DNA of 64,000 bases from Povalibacter uvarum (GTDB lineage: Bacteria > Pseudomonadota > Gammaproteobacteria > Steroidobacterales > Steroidobacteraceae): NCBI RefSeq assembly GCF_014202975.1, contig NZ_JACHHZ010000005.1, positions 124,001-188,000 on the forward strand. Reading direction: 5' to 3'. Every line of letters starts with the position of its first letter. Position 1 is the stretch's first letter. Of the stretch, positions 48,436-57,481 are shown one piece after another. The position numbers were made by a program, and so were the translations under genes. A model generated the notes under the pieces. The model was not told where the DNA came from. It saw nothing but the letters and a program-made list of their open reading frames with translations, and did no database searches.

Positions 48436-49539
48436 TCATCTTGTGTTCTGTCGTTCCCATGCGCGGACCCGAAGTCTCGCCGCATCGAACAGGCGCTCGT
48501 AATTCCCACGACGGACCGCGAAGCTGGCCTGCGGAGTCAGCTGCGCGAAGATCTCGTCCCAGAGATGGAAGACTCTCAGCTGCGCCGCCTGGTCGGCGGG
48601 CGCGACGTTGTCAGTGCCGAACAGGAAGCGGTCGGGGTGCTGCTCGAGCAGCTTTGCTGTACCTCGCTTCGTCTCGTCGGAGCGGATGGCGTACTTCGCG
48701 ACCTCATCCCACGAGATATCGAAGTACAGGTGTTTGAGCGCCGGGTCGTCGAGAAGTCGCGTGACGATCTCGAGCTGGTTGGGCGCACGCTCGCCGCTGC
48801 CGGCGACAGCTTGTGATTGAACCGGATGCACGACGCGTCCCAGCCCCATGTGAGCCCAGATGATCGTCGTCTTGGGATGTCGCTTCACGACCTCGATGGC
48901 CTGGCGCAGGTAGACCGGTTCCTGGTTGGCCTTTGCGAACGGCATGTCGATGTCGCAGTGGAGGATCACGACGAGGCCCACTTCGCCGGCGAACTCGAGG
49001 ATGCGGTCCAGTGCGGGATTGGTGAGGCTTGCAACTTCGCCCGCCACTTTGCCCGACACGAATTCCTTGTGGATCGAGAACTCGCCGATGCCGGAGAACA
49101 CGCCAGGGAAGGTTTGCAGCACTCGCCGGATGTGATCGGCGGCGTACATATCCGCTGGATTGAACCCGGTGATCATCGGATCGAGCCGACGCTGCTGTTC
49201 AGGCTTCAGCGACTTGTACGCCATCGCGATGAAGGCGTCGGTAAACGAGTAGTAGTAGAGCGGCGCGTCCGACTGCAGGTAGTAGGTGGGCGCGAAGTCC
49301 CCGGAATTCTCATGAGACCAGGTCTGCTGCAGCGGAATGCCGAACAACGTCGAGCGATCGATCCTGTCGCCCATGATCTTCATGAAGTCCTGGATACTCG
49401 TCCCTTCCTGCACGTAGTTGGTGAGATGGAAGTGCGAATCGTTGAACAGGTAGGAGTCGCGCCTCTCCGCCGCGTGCGCGTACTGCATGAACAGCAGTGC
49501 GGACGCGGCGGCGAAGCAGTTTGATCGGACGTTCGACAC
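48436..49539 (-). CDS. Exported amidohydrolase-fold protein
   Basis: A 367-residue protein with a GTG start 12 bases after the glutaminase gene. A signal peptide ends AHA-A near residue 24. The TIM-barrel amidohydrolase_2 pattern is recognised by the metal-binding HFHL (DSHFHLTNYV), a later His in VVILHCDIDMPF, IIWAHMGLGR and FLFGTDNVAP with the Asp. It should be a periplasmic metal-dependent hydrolase or lyase; the substrate is unknown. The pair with the exported glutaminase suggests amide or lactone breakdown in the periplasm. Confidence 0.8.
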   Translation of the reverse strand: MSNVRSNCFAAASALLFMQYAHAAERRDSYLFNDSHFHLTNYVQEGTSIQDFMKIMGDRIDRSTLFGIPLQQTWSHENSGDFAPTYYLQSDAPLYYYSFTDAFIAMAYKSLKPEQQRRLDPMITGFNPADMYAADHIRRVLQTFPGVFSGIGEFSIHKEFVSGKVAGEVASLTNPALDRILEFAGEVGLVVILHCDIDMPFAKANQEPVYLRQAIEVVKRHPKTTIIWAHMGLGRVVHPVQSQAVAGSGERAPNQLEIVTRLLDDPALKHLYFDISWDEVAKYAIRSDETKRGTAKLLEQHPDRFLFGTDNVAPADQAAQLRVFHLWDEIFAQLTPQASFAVRRGNYERLFDAARLRVRAWERQNTR

Positions 49540-49551
49540 GGGTGTCAGTGC

Positions 49552-50595
49552 CTACTTGCCTTTCGTCTTCGCGGCGTACGGGTTGCCGCCCAATGCATTC
49601 GAGACGGCCTCGATCGCGAGCTGGGCACGGACGCTGTTGCCGGCCTCATCGAGCGGCGGCGAGATCACGGCGATACCGAACTTTCCGGGCGACACGGCGA
49701 TGATGCCGCCGCCGACGCCGCTCTTGGCCGGCAAGCCGGTGCGATAGAGCCACTTGCCTGAATCGTCATAGAGGCCAGCCGTCGCCATGACAGCGAGTAC
49801 CCCGGGCACGTTGTCCGACTTCATCACCTGCTTGCCCGAGACAGGATTCTTGCCGGCGTTCGCGAGCGTGCCCGCCATGACGGCGAGATCTTTTGCGTTC
49901 ACGCTGATCGCGCACTGCTCGGTGTAGATGTCGGTCGCCTGGCTGGGGTTGTCCTTGATGAAGCCGTACGCGTACATCAATGCGCCGATCGCCTGGTTGC
50001 GCTGATTGGTCGCGGCTTCGGAATCGAACACTTCCTTGTTGACGGCGAGCGGGCGGCCGGCGAAGTCGGAATGGAAATCCAGGATGCGCTTCCACACTGC
50101 ATCGCGGCTTCCCCCTTGCACCATGCTCGTTGCGGTGATCGCGCCGGGATTCACGAGCGGATTGATCTCGGGTCCGCCCAGCGACTTCTGTGCAAATTCG
50201 ATCGAGACGATCGAGTTGAAGCGCATGCCGGTCGCATCGACGCCGATGCGCTTGAGAATGGAATCGGTTCCCTGGTCCTCGATGACGCGCGCCATCGTGA
50301 ACACTTTGGAGATCGACTGGATCGAGACCTCGGATTTCACGTCACCAGCGGTGTAGACCTTGCCGTCGGGCGTGACGAGCGCGATGCCGAAGATCTTCGA
50401 GTCGACTTTCGCGAGCGCGGGAATGTAGTCCGCGTTCGCGCCGTCCTTCACATCCTTGAACTTTGCGTGCGCCGCATTGAGCGCCGCCTGGATGTCGCTG
50501 GTCGATTGTGCCTGCGCAGTCGACACCGAAAGGAAGGCGAGAGCTGTCAGCACCGACAGACCCATACGCACCACGTAACGATCAGGCGAGCTCAT
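49552..50595 (-). CDS. glsA: Exported glutaminase
   Basis: A 347-residue protein: a signal peptide (cut after AQA, about residue 29) and a full serine-dependent beta-lactamase-like glutaminase domain. Signatures are FGIALVTPDGKVYTAGDV, the catalytic SISK in SIQSISKVF, PLVNPGAITATSM, the EQCAISVNAKDLAVMAGTLA stretch, and GLPAKSGVGGGIIAVSPGKF. GGAGG precedes the ATG. It hydrolyses glutamine to glutamate and ammonia, here apparently in the periplasm; most GlsA enzymes are cytoplasmic. Glutaminase supports acid resistance in E. coli, which may relate to the decarboxylase cluster. Confidence 0.9.
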   Translation of the reverse strand: MSSPDRYVVRMGLSVLTALAFLSVSTAQAQSTSDIQAALNAAHAKFKDVKDGANADYIPALAKVDSKIFGIALVTPDGKVYTAGDVKSEVSIQSISKVFTMARVIEDQGTDSILKRIGVDATGMRFNSIVSIEFAQKSLGGPEINPLVNPGAITATSMVQGGSRDAVWKRILDFHSDFAGRPLAVNKEVFDSEAATNQRNQAIGALMYAYGFIKDNPSQATDIYTEQCAISVNAKDLAVMAGTLANAGKNPVSGKQVMKSDNVPGVLAVMATAGLYDDSGKWLYRTGLPAKSGVGGGIIAVSPGKFGIAVISPPLDEAGNSVRAQLAIEAVSNALGGNPYAAKTKGK

Positions 50596-50786
50596 TTCAG
50601 TTCCTCCGAAGGGGTGAGTTCAGTCTCGGGACACAGAGCAGGCAGTGCGTGCAGCGACGCATGCGACTCAAGCGGATGCGCGCGAAAGCGGTGCAGAGAA
50701 AGATCGAAAAGGACACTAGCGCACCGTCGACCTGTCAGTACTGCCTCAAGGGGAAGGATCGGCACACGGAATACCGCTACGAACTT

Positions 50787-52286
50787 TCAGAAGTTCAGTT
50801 CGAAGTTCATGTGGTAAACGTTGCCGTTGCCGCCGACTGGATAGGGCACGGCCGTGTAGCCGACGGGAGAGTTGTCGAGCTGGATCCATTCGCCGTTGAG
50901 GCGAATTCCGCGCATGCGCTGAGGGAAGTAATTGAAACCTGCGCGAATCTCGGATCCGTCTCCGTAGTCTCCGTAAATGCCGGAGGCTCCGGCGTAGACC
51001 TGCAGCAGTCTCGGCATCAGCATCGCCGAGACCTGGACCTGGAAGCCGTCGTCGGTGATGTCGTCGATCACGGAGACGCCGGGGCCGCGGTAGTCGCTCA
51101 GCTTCCGCCGGTACACCTCCGCTTCCACCGAGTAGCCGCGGTACTTGAAGCCCGCATCGAGCGAGGCCATCTCGTAAGCCACCTGGTCGACTATGATCCC
51201 GGGTCCGAACAGGCCGGGCGTGAAGATCACGTTGCCATCGGTCAGGCGGATCTGGCTGTTTTCGATGGTGTCGGTCCCTGGCTGCGACTGACGATCTTCC
51301 GTGCTGCTCGTGAAGTGGATGCCGACGCGCGTCGCGAGCTGCTCGTGTCCTTCGAAATCACCGAAGGCGCCCAGCGGTCCGAACTCGTGCGTCGTCGGCA
51401 TCCAGTTCAACATCACCGACCACGTGTCGACGTTGTTGTCGAGCTGCGAGGCGCTGATGCCGAGCGTGCTCAGATTGTTGGCGAGCATCGCCATGTAGTT
51501 CAGGCCTGGCGCGAACTGACCCTTCAGCCAGACACCGGTCGTATAGGAGCCGCGGAAGAACTCATCGGCGATGAGTCGATCGTCGACGCCGAGCCAGTAG
51601 GGAAACTGACCTTCTGTACTGCGAACGCTGGGCAGCGAAGTGATACCGGCACCGATTGTCACGTAGCTGTTGGCGACATAGCTGAGATTGCCCGCGCCGA
51701 CGACTTGAGCCGGATCGCCTTGCGCCGTGTTCGCTGACCATACGTACAAGTAGTAGCGCCACTTCGGATCGAGGAACCATCCGGAGAAGGGCAGGAAGAA
51801 TTTGTTGAGCTGGAAGTCTTCGCGCTGGACGACGTTCTTCACGTTGCCGAAGGAGTCCGTGTAGGTTGGATCAAGTCCTTTCTGATTCAGATAGCGCGCG
51901 TAGGAGAATAGGCGCATGTAGATCTGCGCCTTGTCGCTCTCGTAGATCTTGAAACCCCCATTCGGAATGTACTCAGGTCCGCCTGATTCGGCCGCGGGCT
52001 TGATGTCATCAGGTGTCGGGCTCGCCGCCGGTGCTGGCGTGCTTGCAACGGCGGCAGCAGGAGGAGCAGGCGCTGTCGAAGGAGTCGCGCCGGCTGGCGC
52101 GGGCGTTGCGGATTGACTCTTGAGAAGCCGTTCGAGCTCCGCGATGCGCGCGCCCTGATCGCGAATCAGCTTCTCGAGTTCCTGCTGTCGCCGCGCCATC
52201 GCTTCCATGTCGACCGCTGGCGCCTGCGCATTGGCGAGCAGCGGGAGTGCTGCGAGAGCGATTCCGGCGATCGATTGCTTCTTCAC
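50787..52286 (-). CDS. Porin with N-terminal coiled coil (OprP/OprO-like)
   Basis: A 499-residue protein taken from the GTG at 52286, which gives the signal peptide VKKQSIAGIALAALPLLANA; the frame opens with an ATG at 52319. Residues about 30-65 form a coiled coil (QQELEKLIRDQGARIAELER), followed by a Pro/Ala linker and a porin barrel. The barrel shows FLPFSGWFLDPKWRYYLYVW, GVDDRLIADEFFRGSYTTG and a C-terminal VYHMNFELNF. The layout fits phosphate-selective-type trimeric porins. It is divergent from nothing; the FixJ-type pair upstream on the same strand may control it. Confidence 0.78.
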   Translation of the reverse strand: MKKQSIAGIALAALPLLANAQAPAVDMEAMARRQQELEKLIRDQGARIAELERLLKSQSATPAPAGATPSTAPAPPAAAVASTPAPAASPTPDDIKPAAESGGPEYIPNGGFKIYESDKAQIYMRLFSYARYLNQKGLDPTYTDSFGNVKNVVQREDFQLNKFFLPFSGWFLDPKWRYYLYVWSANTAQGDPAQVVGAGNLSYVANSYVTIGAGITSLPSVRSTEGQFPYWLGVDDRLIADEFFRGSYTTGVWLKGQFAPGLNYMAMLANNLSTLGISASQLDNNVDTWSVMLNWMPTTHEFGPLGAFGDFEGHEQLATRVGIHFTSSTEDRQSQPGTDTIENSQIRLTDGNVIFTPGLFGPGIIVDQVAYEMASLDAGFKYRGYSVEAEVYRRKLSDYRGPGVSVIDDITDDGFQVQVSAMLMPRLLQVYAGASGIYGDYGDGSEIRAGFNYFPQRMRGIRLNGEWIQLDNSPVGYTAVPYPVGGNGNVYHMNFELNF

Positions 52287-52415
52287 GGCGACACCTCGCG
52301 TTTCGGTCGGCGTCGTCATGCGCGAAGGGGCACACGCGCCGCGTCAATCGCCGACGCTAACGGGGAGCCCTCGAAACGTGCCACTACCTCTAAGGACAGG
52401 TGCGTTACCTGTAAC

Positions 52416-53051
52416 TCACGCAGTGAGAGTGGGTTCGTTGCCGAAGAGTCCGATCTCCTTGCTCAGCGTCGCGAGTTGTGCCGACGAGTGGACGCCGACC
52501 TTGCGTGTGATCGCTGTGCGATGAAGTTTTACTGTCCGCTCATTGATGCTCAGTGCTGCCGCAATCTCCTTGTTCATGCGGCCGACCACGACGTGCTGCA
52601 GGACTTCCAGCTCGCGCGGTGTCAGTCGACCGAAGCGCTGGTCGAGATCGCGCAATCGTCCGCGCCTCTCGAACTCCTGATCGCCGCGCTCGAGCGCCAC
52701 GCGAATCGACCTCATCAGTTCTTCCTTCGGTGCTCGCTTTTCGAGGAAGTCGATGGCGCCGTGACGCATGGCGCGGACGCTTGCCGGAATGTCGCCATAT
52801 CCGGTGAGAAACAGGATCGGCATCGGCGCCGGCGCCGCAGCGAGTCGCTCCTGCAGTTCGAAGCCGGTCATTCCGGGCATCTCGAGATCCGCCACGACGC
52901 AACCGCGCGATGCAGGCCCGAGCGATCCAAGCAGTGCCGTGGCCGAGATGAAGGCACGTGTCTCGAGTCCTTCGAGCCGCAACAGCCGCGACAGTGCGTT
53001 CAGGAAGGATTCGTCGTCGTCGACGAGGTGCACCCGGGGGGATTCGTTCAT
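52416..53051 (-). CDS. FixJ/NarL-type response regulator
   Basis: A 211-residue protein: receiver domain (VHLVDDDESF, phospho-acceptor Asp55 in VVADLEMPGMTGFE, Thr in FLTGYGD, Lys in FLEKRAP) and a C-terminal LuxR-type helix-turn-helix (LTPRELEVLQHVVVGRMNKE, IAAALSINERTVKLHRTAI). It controls transcription after phosphorylation by the kinase whose stop overlaps its start (ATGA at 53048-53051). Confidence 0.93.
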   Translation of the reverse strand: MNESPRVHLVDDDESFLNALSRLLRLEGLETRAFISATALLGSLGPASRGCVVADLEMPGMTGFELQERLAAAPAPMPILFLTGYGDIPASVRAMRHGAIDFLEKRAPKEELMRSIRVALERGDQEFERRGRLRDLDQRFGRLTPRELEVLQHVVVGRMNKEIAAALSINERTVKLHRTAITRKVGVHSSAQLATLSKEIGLFGNEPTLTA

Positions 53052-54886
53052 GACGCTGAGCCTTGAAGGGTGGGTAAAGTGAGCCGGAAGATCGCGCCGC
53101 CGTCGACGTCGTTCTCCGCCCAGAGGCGACCACCATGGGCCTCGACAATGGTGCGTGAGACCGAAAGCCCCATGCCCATGCCATTTGCCTTGGTGGTGTA
53201 GAAGGGTTCGAAGATGCGCGGCAGTCTGTCGGCAGCAATGCCCGTTCCTGAATCGACGACTGCGATCTCGACGGAGGTGTCTTCGACGTTACGCGCCGCG
53301 ACGGTGATACGGCGTCGTGAACTGGCGGACTCATTGATGGCGTCCATGCCATTGAGGATCAGATTGATGAGCACCTGCGAGAGATGCACTCGATCGCCGG
53401 CAACCATCGGCAAGGCATCGCCAGCACAGCATTCGAGTGCTACGTGCCTTGCGGCCGCATCCGCGCGCAACAGCGTGTTCGCATCCTTGACCAGCGTTTC
53501 GACGGAGAGCGGCGAGAACTGCATCTGCCGGCGTTTGAGCAGCGCACGGAGACGTTCGATCACATCGCCGGCGCGTTGGTCGTCTTTGAGGATGTCGGCA
53601 ACGATGGCGCGCAGCTCCACCAGATCCGGGGAAGGTGTGGACAGCAGCATCTCCGCGGCTTCGGCATTTCGCAGGATAGCGCCCAGCGGCTGACTCAGTT
53701 CATGAGCGAGAGCCGAAGCGAGCTGACCCAGCATCGTGACGCGCCCCGCGTGCGTCAGTTCGCGGCGCAGTTCCTCGGCTTCCTCCTGGGTCTGCTTCTG
53801 TTCCGACACATCTCTGATGACCCCGCGAATCATGGTGAGCCGGCCGTGCGGATCCACAACGACATCGCCATGTGAAGCCAGCCAGCGCGTCGCGGACTGC
53901 GGTGTGCAGACACGGAACTGAACCTGAAACCGTGCGCGCGTACCTATGGACGAGATGAGCGCTTCCCGGACGCGAGGGAAATCCTCCCGGTGAATTCTCC
54001 CGGCCACGCTGTCGACATCGATCTGTTCATCCGGTTCGAAGCCGAACAGGCCGCGGGATCGCTGCGTGGCCCAGAACTGCAGCGTCCTCGCATCCCAGAC
54101 CCCGAGGCCTAGTCCCGCGGCGTTGGCAGCGAGCTCCAGACGATTCTGGCTTTCCAGCAGTTCGGCGGCCAATCGTCCCGCTCGCAGGGTGTCGCGCGTC
54201 ATTTCATAGGCCATCGCGACAAGTGAGATCAGGAAGGGTGGGGTGATCAGCATCGGCATGACGGCGATGCCCCAGATCACCAGCTGTGTGGATACGGTCG
54301 CGAGGACGAGGAAGAGAAGAATGCCGCCACCGACGAAGAGCGCTCGTCGCCGCGCATCCTTTGTCCTCTGGCGCCACAGGGTGATCGCCGCATCGAGGAC
54401 GAAGATCGCGAGGAGAGCGCTGGCCAGTGTCGCAAGCCATTGCCAGTGACTGACGACCCCCTGACCGACGACGGTGATCTCCTCGCCCAGAAAATGCATC
54501 CGTGCGACGCTCGTGATGCTGTCGAAGTTGAAGTTCAGAGGCGACGAGAAGTTGGCGATGACGATGGCAGTGCGGATGCCGATGATCGTCCACATCAGCC
54601 AGCGACGCCCGGCGCCGAGATAAAGGCGGACGAACACGACGATAGCGACAATGTGAAAGAAAAGCGGCAGGTGGCACCAGCGGGCCCACTCGCCCCATTC
54701 CTCGGGCGACTGCGAGACCATCATTCCGAGTTCGGTGATACCGATGCCGGAGAGGGACAGCGCGACGACGGCAAGTGCGAGATTGGACCAGGCCTGGCGA
54801 TTCAGTAGCCACACGGTTGCGTGCACGATGCCCAGCAGCAACGCAGCTGCTGCAGCGCCCGACCAGAGTATCGTGACGTAACTCAT
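53048..54886 (-). CDS. Membrane sensor histidine kinase (7TM, PAS, HisKA, HATPase)
   Basis: A 612-residue kinase. About seven membrane segments span residues 5-225, then a PAS domain with PAC motif (about 245-370), and a FixL-type dimerisation helix with His395 in ASALAHELSQPLGAIL. The ATP-binding domain shows N in INLILNGMDAI, G1 in VVDSGTGIA and GMGMGLSVSRTIVEAHGG. The signal may be sensed in or near the membrane. It is co-transcribed with the regulator gene at 52416. The 230 bases upstream (54887-55119) should hold the promoter; I see no other gene there. Confidence 0.92.
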   Translation of the reverse strand: MSYVTILWSGAAAAALLLGIVHATVWLLNRQAWSNLALAVVALSLSGIGITELGMMVSQSPEEWGEWARWCHLPLFFHIVAIVVFVRLYLGAGRRWLMWTIIGIRTAIVIANFSSPLNFNFDSITSVARMHFLGEEITVVGQGVVSHWQWLATLASALLAIFVLDAAITLWRQRTKDARRRALFVGGGILLFLVLATVSTQLVIWGIAVMPMLITPPFLISLVAMAYEMTRDTLRAGRLAAELLESQNRLELAANAAGLGLGVWDARTLQFWATQRSRGLFGFEPDEQIDVDSVAGRIHREDFPRVREALISSIGTRARFQVQFRVCTPQSATRWLASHGDVVVDPHGRLTMIRGVIRDVSEQKQTQEEAEELRRELTHAGRVTMLGQLASALAHELSQPLGAILRNAEAAEMLLSTPSPDLVELRAIVADILKDDQRAGDVIERLRALLKRRQMQFSPLSVETLVKDANTLLRADAAARHVALECCAGDALPMVAGDRVHLSQVLINLILNGMDAINESASSRRRITVAARNVEDTSVEIAVVDSGTGIAADRLPRIFEPFYTTKANGMGMGLSVSRTIVEAHGGRLWAENDVDGGAIFRLTLPTLQGSAS

Positions 54887-55119
54887 ACCTGAGCAATGCG
54901 ACCGGACCGGCGATTGAACCTGCCGACCCGCTCGCGGACTTCCCCGTTTGTGTGTTCGATCCTCCCGGGCGCGTGCGTCACGCCTCAGGGATCTGATCCC
55001 GCTTTGTTCGGCACCATAGTACGCGCTGCATCATGACAGGTGCAGTAGCGATTGAACGCAGGGATTCTTGCCGGAATGTCTTTCTGGAAGCGCGGAAGTA
55101 GCGCTTCGACGCAGTGACT

Positions 55120-56769
55120 TCAGAAAGCCATGACCAGCGTTCCGATGATGGTCATGATGATGCTGGAGAACGCATAGGTGCCTGTGTACCCAAGAGCCGG
55201 CGCCGAGCTTTTCGCTTCCGCAATCAGCAGGCTGAGGGCGGGACCGCTGGTCATGGCGCCCGTCAATGCACCCATCAGGAGCACAGGCGGCAGCTTGAGG
55301 ACGTGGCGACCGAACAGGTAGCCGCAGAGAACGGGTATTGAAACGACAGCGAGGGCGGCAACGACGAGCCAGGGGCCTGCCTCGCGCAGCGTCTCGACGA
55401 CCTGACTGCCGGATTGCAGTCCTACGCCGCAGATGAAGATCAGCAGCCCGAATTCCATCAGTATCCATCGGGCAGCCTCGGGAAACTTGCCAGTGCTCGG
55501 ACGCAGGTTGTTCAACCAGCCGACCAGCACGCCCGAGGCAAGGAGGCCGCCAGCAGTCCCGAGGCCGATCGGCGTTCCGGCGACTGTGATCGCGAGCAGT
55601 CCGATGGCAGTACCGAACGCAATACCGAAGGCGAACGTGGTCATGTCCGTCTCCATGGCTTCAGCTTCCAGCGGTCCGACGAGAGCGGGAAGGGCAGCGA
55701 GGGCGCGGTTCGATCCAACGACGGTGAGCACATCTCCGCGTTGCAGGACCACTTCGGGCGACAACGGCAGACTGAGAGCATCGCGGCGCAGACCGGTGAC
55801 GAGAATTCCATGTCCGCGCGCGAGATTGAGATTCCCCAGCGGCCGGCTCACGGCGCTGCCTTGCGTGACGATGACCTGTCTCGCGTCGGCTGAAAGCTCG
55901 ACATCCGACGCGACTGAAATCTCCTCGCCGAGCTGACTGATGCCACGCTGGAAAAGCGTCGCGTCGCCGACAACGTAGATCTCGTCACCGTGCTGCAGGC
56001 GTTCTTCAGGCGTGATCGGCAGCCATTGCTGCGAACGTCGCAGGTGAGCAATCGAAAAGCCGTCCCAGAAGCGCCGGGCAAGTTCAGTCGCCGATTGTCT
56101 GCACAGCTCATCGTTCGTAACGCGATAGCCGCGAGCCTGTATCTGAACTGGCTGCGTGCGGCTCCCGCCGTCCATCGCCGCGGCCGCGGTTGGAAGATCG
56201 ACGCCTGCAATTCGAGGCATCAACCGGACTGCGACGATGATTCCCAGCATGCCGACGATGTAGGTGATGGCGTAGGTCGTGCCGATCGTGGCGATCACCC
56301 GATCGGAATCGCTGCCGGCGGGAAGCGTGGCAATCCCGGAGCGAACTGCCTCCTGAGCCGCAGCCAGCATTGGCGTCGTAGTGAGCGAACCGGACAGCAA
56401 TCCTGCAGTTCCGCCCGGAGGCATCGCGAGCAGGCTTCCGGCGATCAGCGCAGTGATGAGGCCGATTGCACACACGACGACCGACAGCGCGAGATAGCGC
56501 CAGCCGTTGGCCTTCAGCGCCTCGATGAACCGGGGTCCTGCCTGATAGCCGACGGAAAAGATGAAGAGGGCAAAGCCCACTGCCTGTGCAGCAGGCGAAA
56601 TGCGAAATCCCTGGCTTCCGAGGAACAGTGATACGAGCAGCGTCCCGGCCACTGCGCCCAGCTCGACGCCTACGACCCGGACGCGCGCGAGCAGACAGCC
56701 GAAGCCGATCGTGAGGAACAGCGCGATGACCGGCTGATCACGCAGGAACGCGAGTACGGATTCAGCCAT
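55120..56769 (-). CDS. AspT/YidE-type transporter with two TrkA-C domains
   Basis: A 549-residue inner-membrane protein. Ten hydrophobic segments are split into two halves (about residues 10-185 and 385-549), each with the AspT signature (GFALFIFSVGYQAGPRFIEA, and FGLLIFICGVGLQSGSQVVE). Two TrkA-C/RCK_C domains (about 205-375) lie between. The family includes the aspartate:alanine exchanger AspT and E. coli YidE/YbjL. Substrates of most members are unknown. Aspartate/alanine exchange is itself a proton-consuming cycle, but no aspartate decarboxylase is nearby. Confidence 0.86.
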   Translation of the reverse strand: MAESVLAFLRDQPVIALFLTIGFGCLLARVRVVGVELGAVAGTLLVSLFLGSQGFRISPAAQAVGFALFIFSVGYQAGPRFIEALKANGWRYLALSVVVCAIGLITALIAGSLLAMPPGGTAGLLSGSLTTTPMLAAAQEAVRSGIATLPAGSDSDRVIATIGTTYAITYIVGMLGIIVAVRLMPRIAGVDLPTAAAAMDGGSRTQPVQIQARGYRVTNDELCRQSATELARRFWDGFSIAHLRRSQQWLPITPEERLQHGDEIYVVGDATLFQRGISQLGEEISVASDVELSADARQVIVTQGSAVSRPLGNLNLARGHGILVTGLRRDALSLPLSPEVVLQRGDVLTVVGSNRALAALPALVGPLEAEAMETDMTTFAFGIAFGTAIGLLAITVAGTPIGLGTAGGLLASGVLVGWLNNLRPSTGKFPEAARWILMEFGLLIFICGVGLQSGSQVVETLREAGPWLVVAALAVVSIPVLCGYLFGRHVLKLPPVLLMGALTGAMTSGPALSLLIAEAKSSAPALGYTGTYAFSSIIMTIIGTLVMAF

Positions 56770-56830
56770 CGCGGAATCTCTTGCGAGGAAGCGCCACGCA
56801 ACGAGACCGCTGCGTGACGCGACTCTACGA

Positions 56831-57382
56831 CTACTTCGCCGGCTCCACGCTCACGGCCAGAGCCTGCGTATAGGTGATGTCTACCTGATCACCCTTCTTC
56901 AGGCCCGCGATGAACTTCTGTGCTTCCGGCTTTTTCACGGCGACTGTGTGAGTGCCGTTCTCGTTCGTGAAGGTGACGGTGTTCGCCTTCTTGTCGACTG
57001 ACTCGATGACTGCCACCGAATTGACCGTGGTGCCGACAAGTCCAGCAGGCTTCTGTCCCTCAGGCGCACGCGCCGCGGCTCCAGCGGCCTGTACATCCGT
57101 CGGAGCCGGATCATCCTTCTTGCGGATCTGTGCGGCGAGGCCTTCGTAGTAGCGAACGACAATCTTGTCGCCCGCCTTGACCTGCGCGAGGTTGCGGACA
57201 TCAGGGGCGACCTGGACTGTTTCTGTGGCGCCGTTGTCGGCCTTCAGCGTGACCACGCGCGTCGCCTGGTCGATCGAAACCACCGTAGCGGACAGCGTCT
57301 CGGTGTTCTCGACGGTGAGCGGATCGGGGGACGCATAAGCGGTCGCGGCGAGAAATGAGGCAAGGACAATGAGTGATCGCAT
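56831..57382 (-). CDS. Periplasmic protein with repeated beta domain
   Basis: A 183-residue protein started at 57382, which gives a signal peptide (MRSLIVLASFLAATAYA). Two similar beta units follow: ETLSATVVSIDQATRVVTLK with VKAGDKIVVRYYEGLA, and SVAVIESVDKKANTVTFT with LKKGDQVDITYTQALA. The duplicated VxxIDxxxxxVTL and KxGDxVxxxYxxxLA pattern suggests two OB-like or barrel repeats. The function is unknown. It is a single gene between the transporter and the Bat operon. Confidence 0.72.
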   Translation of the reverse strand: MRSLIVLASFLAATAYASPDPLTVENTETLSATVVSIDQATRVVTLKADNGATETVQVAPDVRNLAQVKAGDKIVVRYYEGLAAQIRKKDDPAPTDVQAAGAAARAPEGQKPAGLVGTTVNSVAVIESVDKKANTVTFTNENGTHTVAVKKPEAQKFIAGLKKGDQVDITYTQALAVSVEPAK

Positions 57383-57481
57383 GACCGGGGCTCCGTTGAA
57401 GTGCTGATTGTGAAGTCCAAGGCAACGGCGGCGATGTTGCTCCGCCCGTTGCCGGAAGGCAGTACGTACCAACGCACAACG

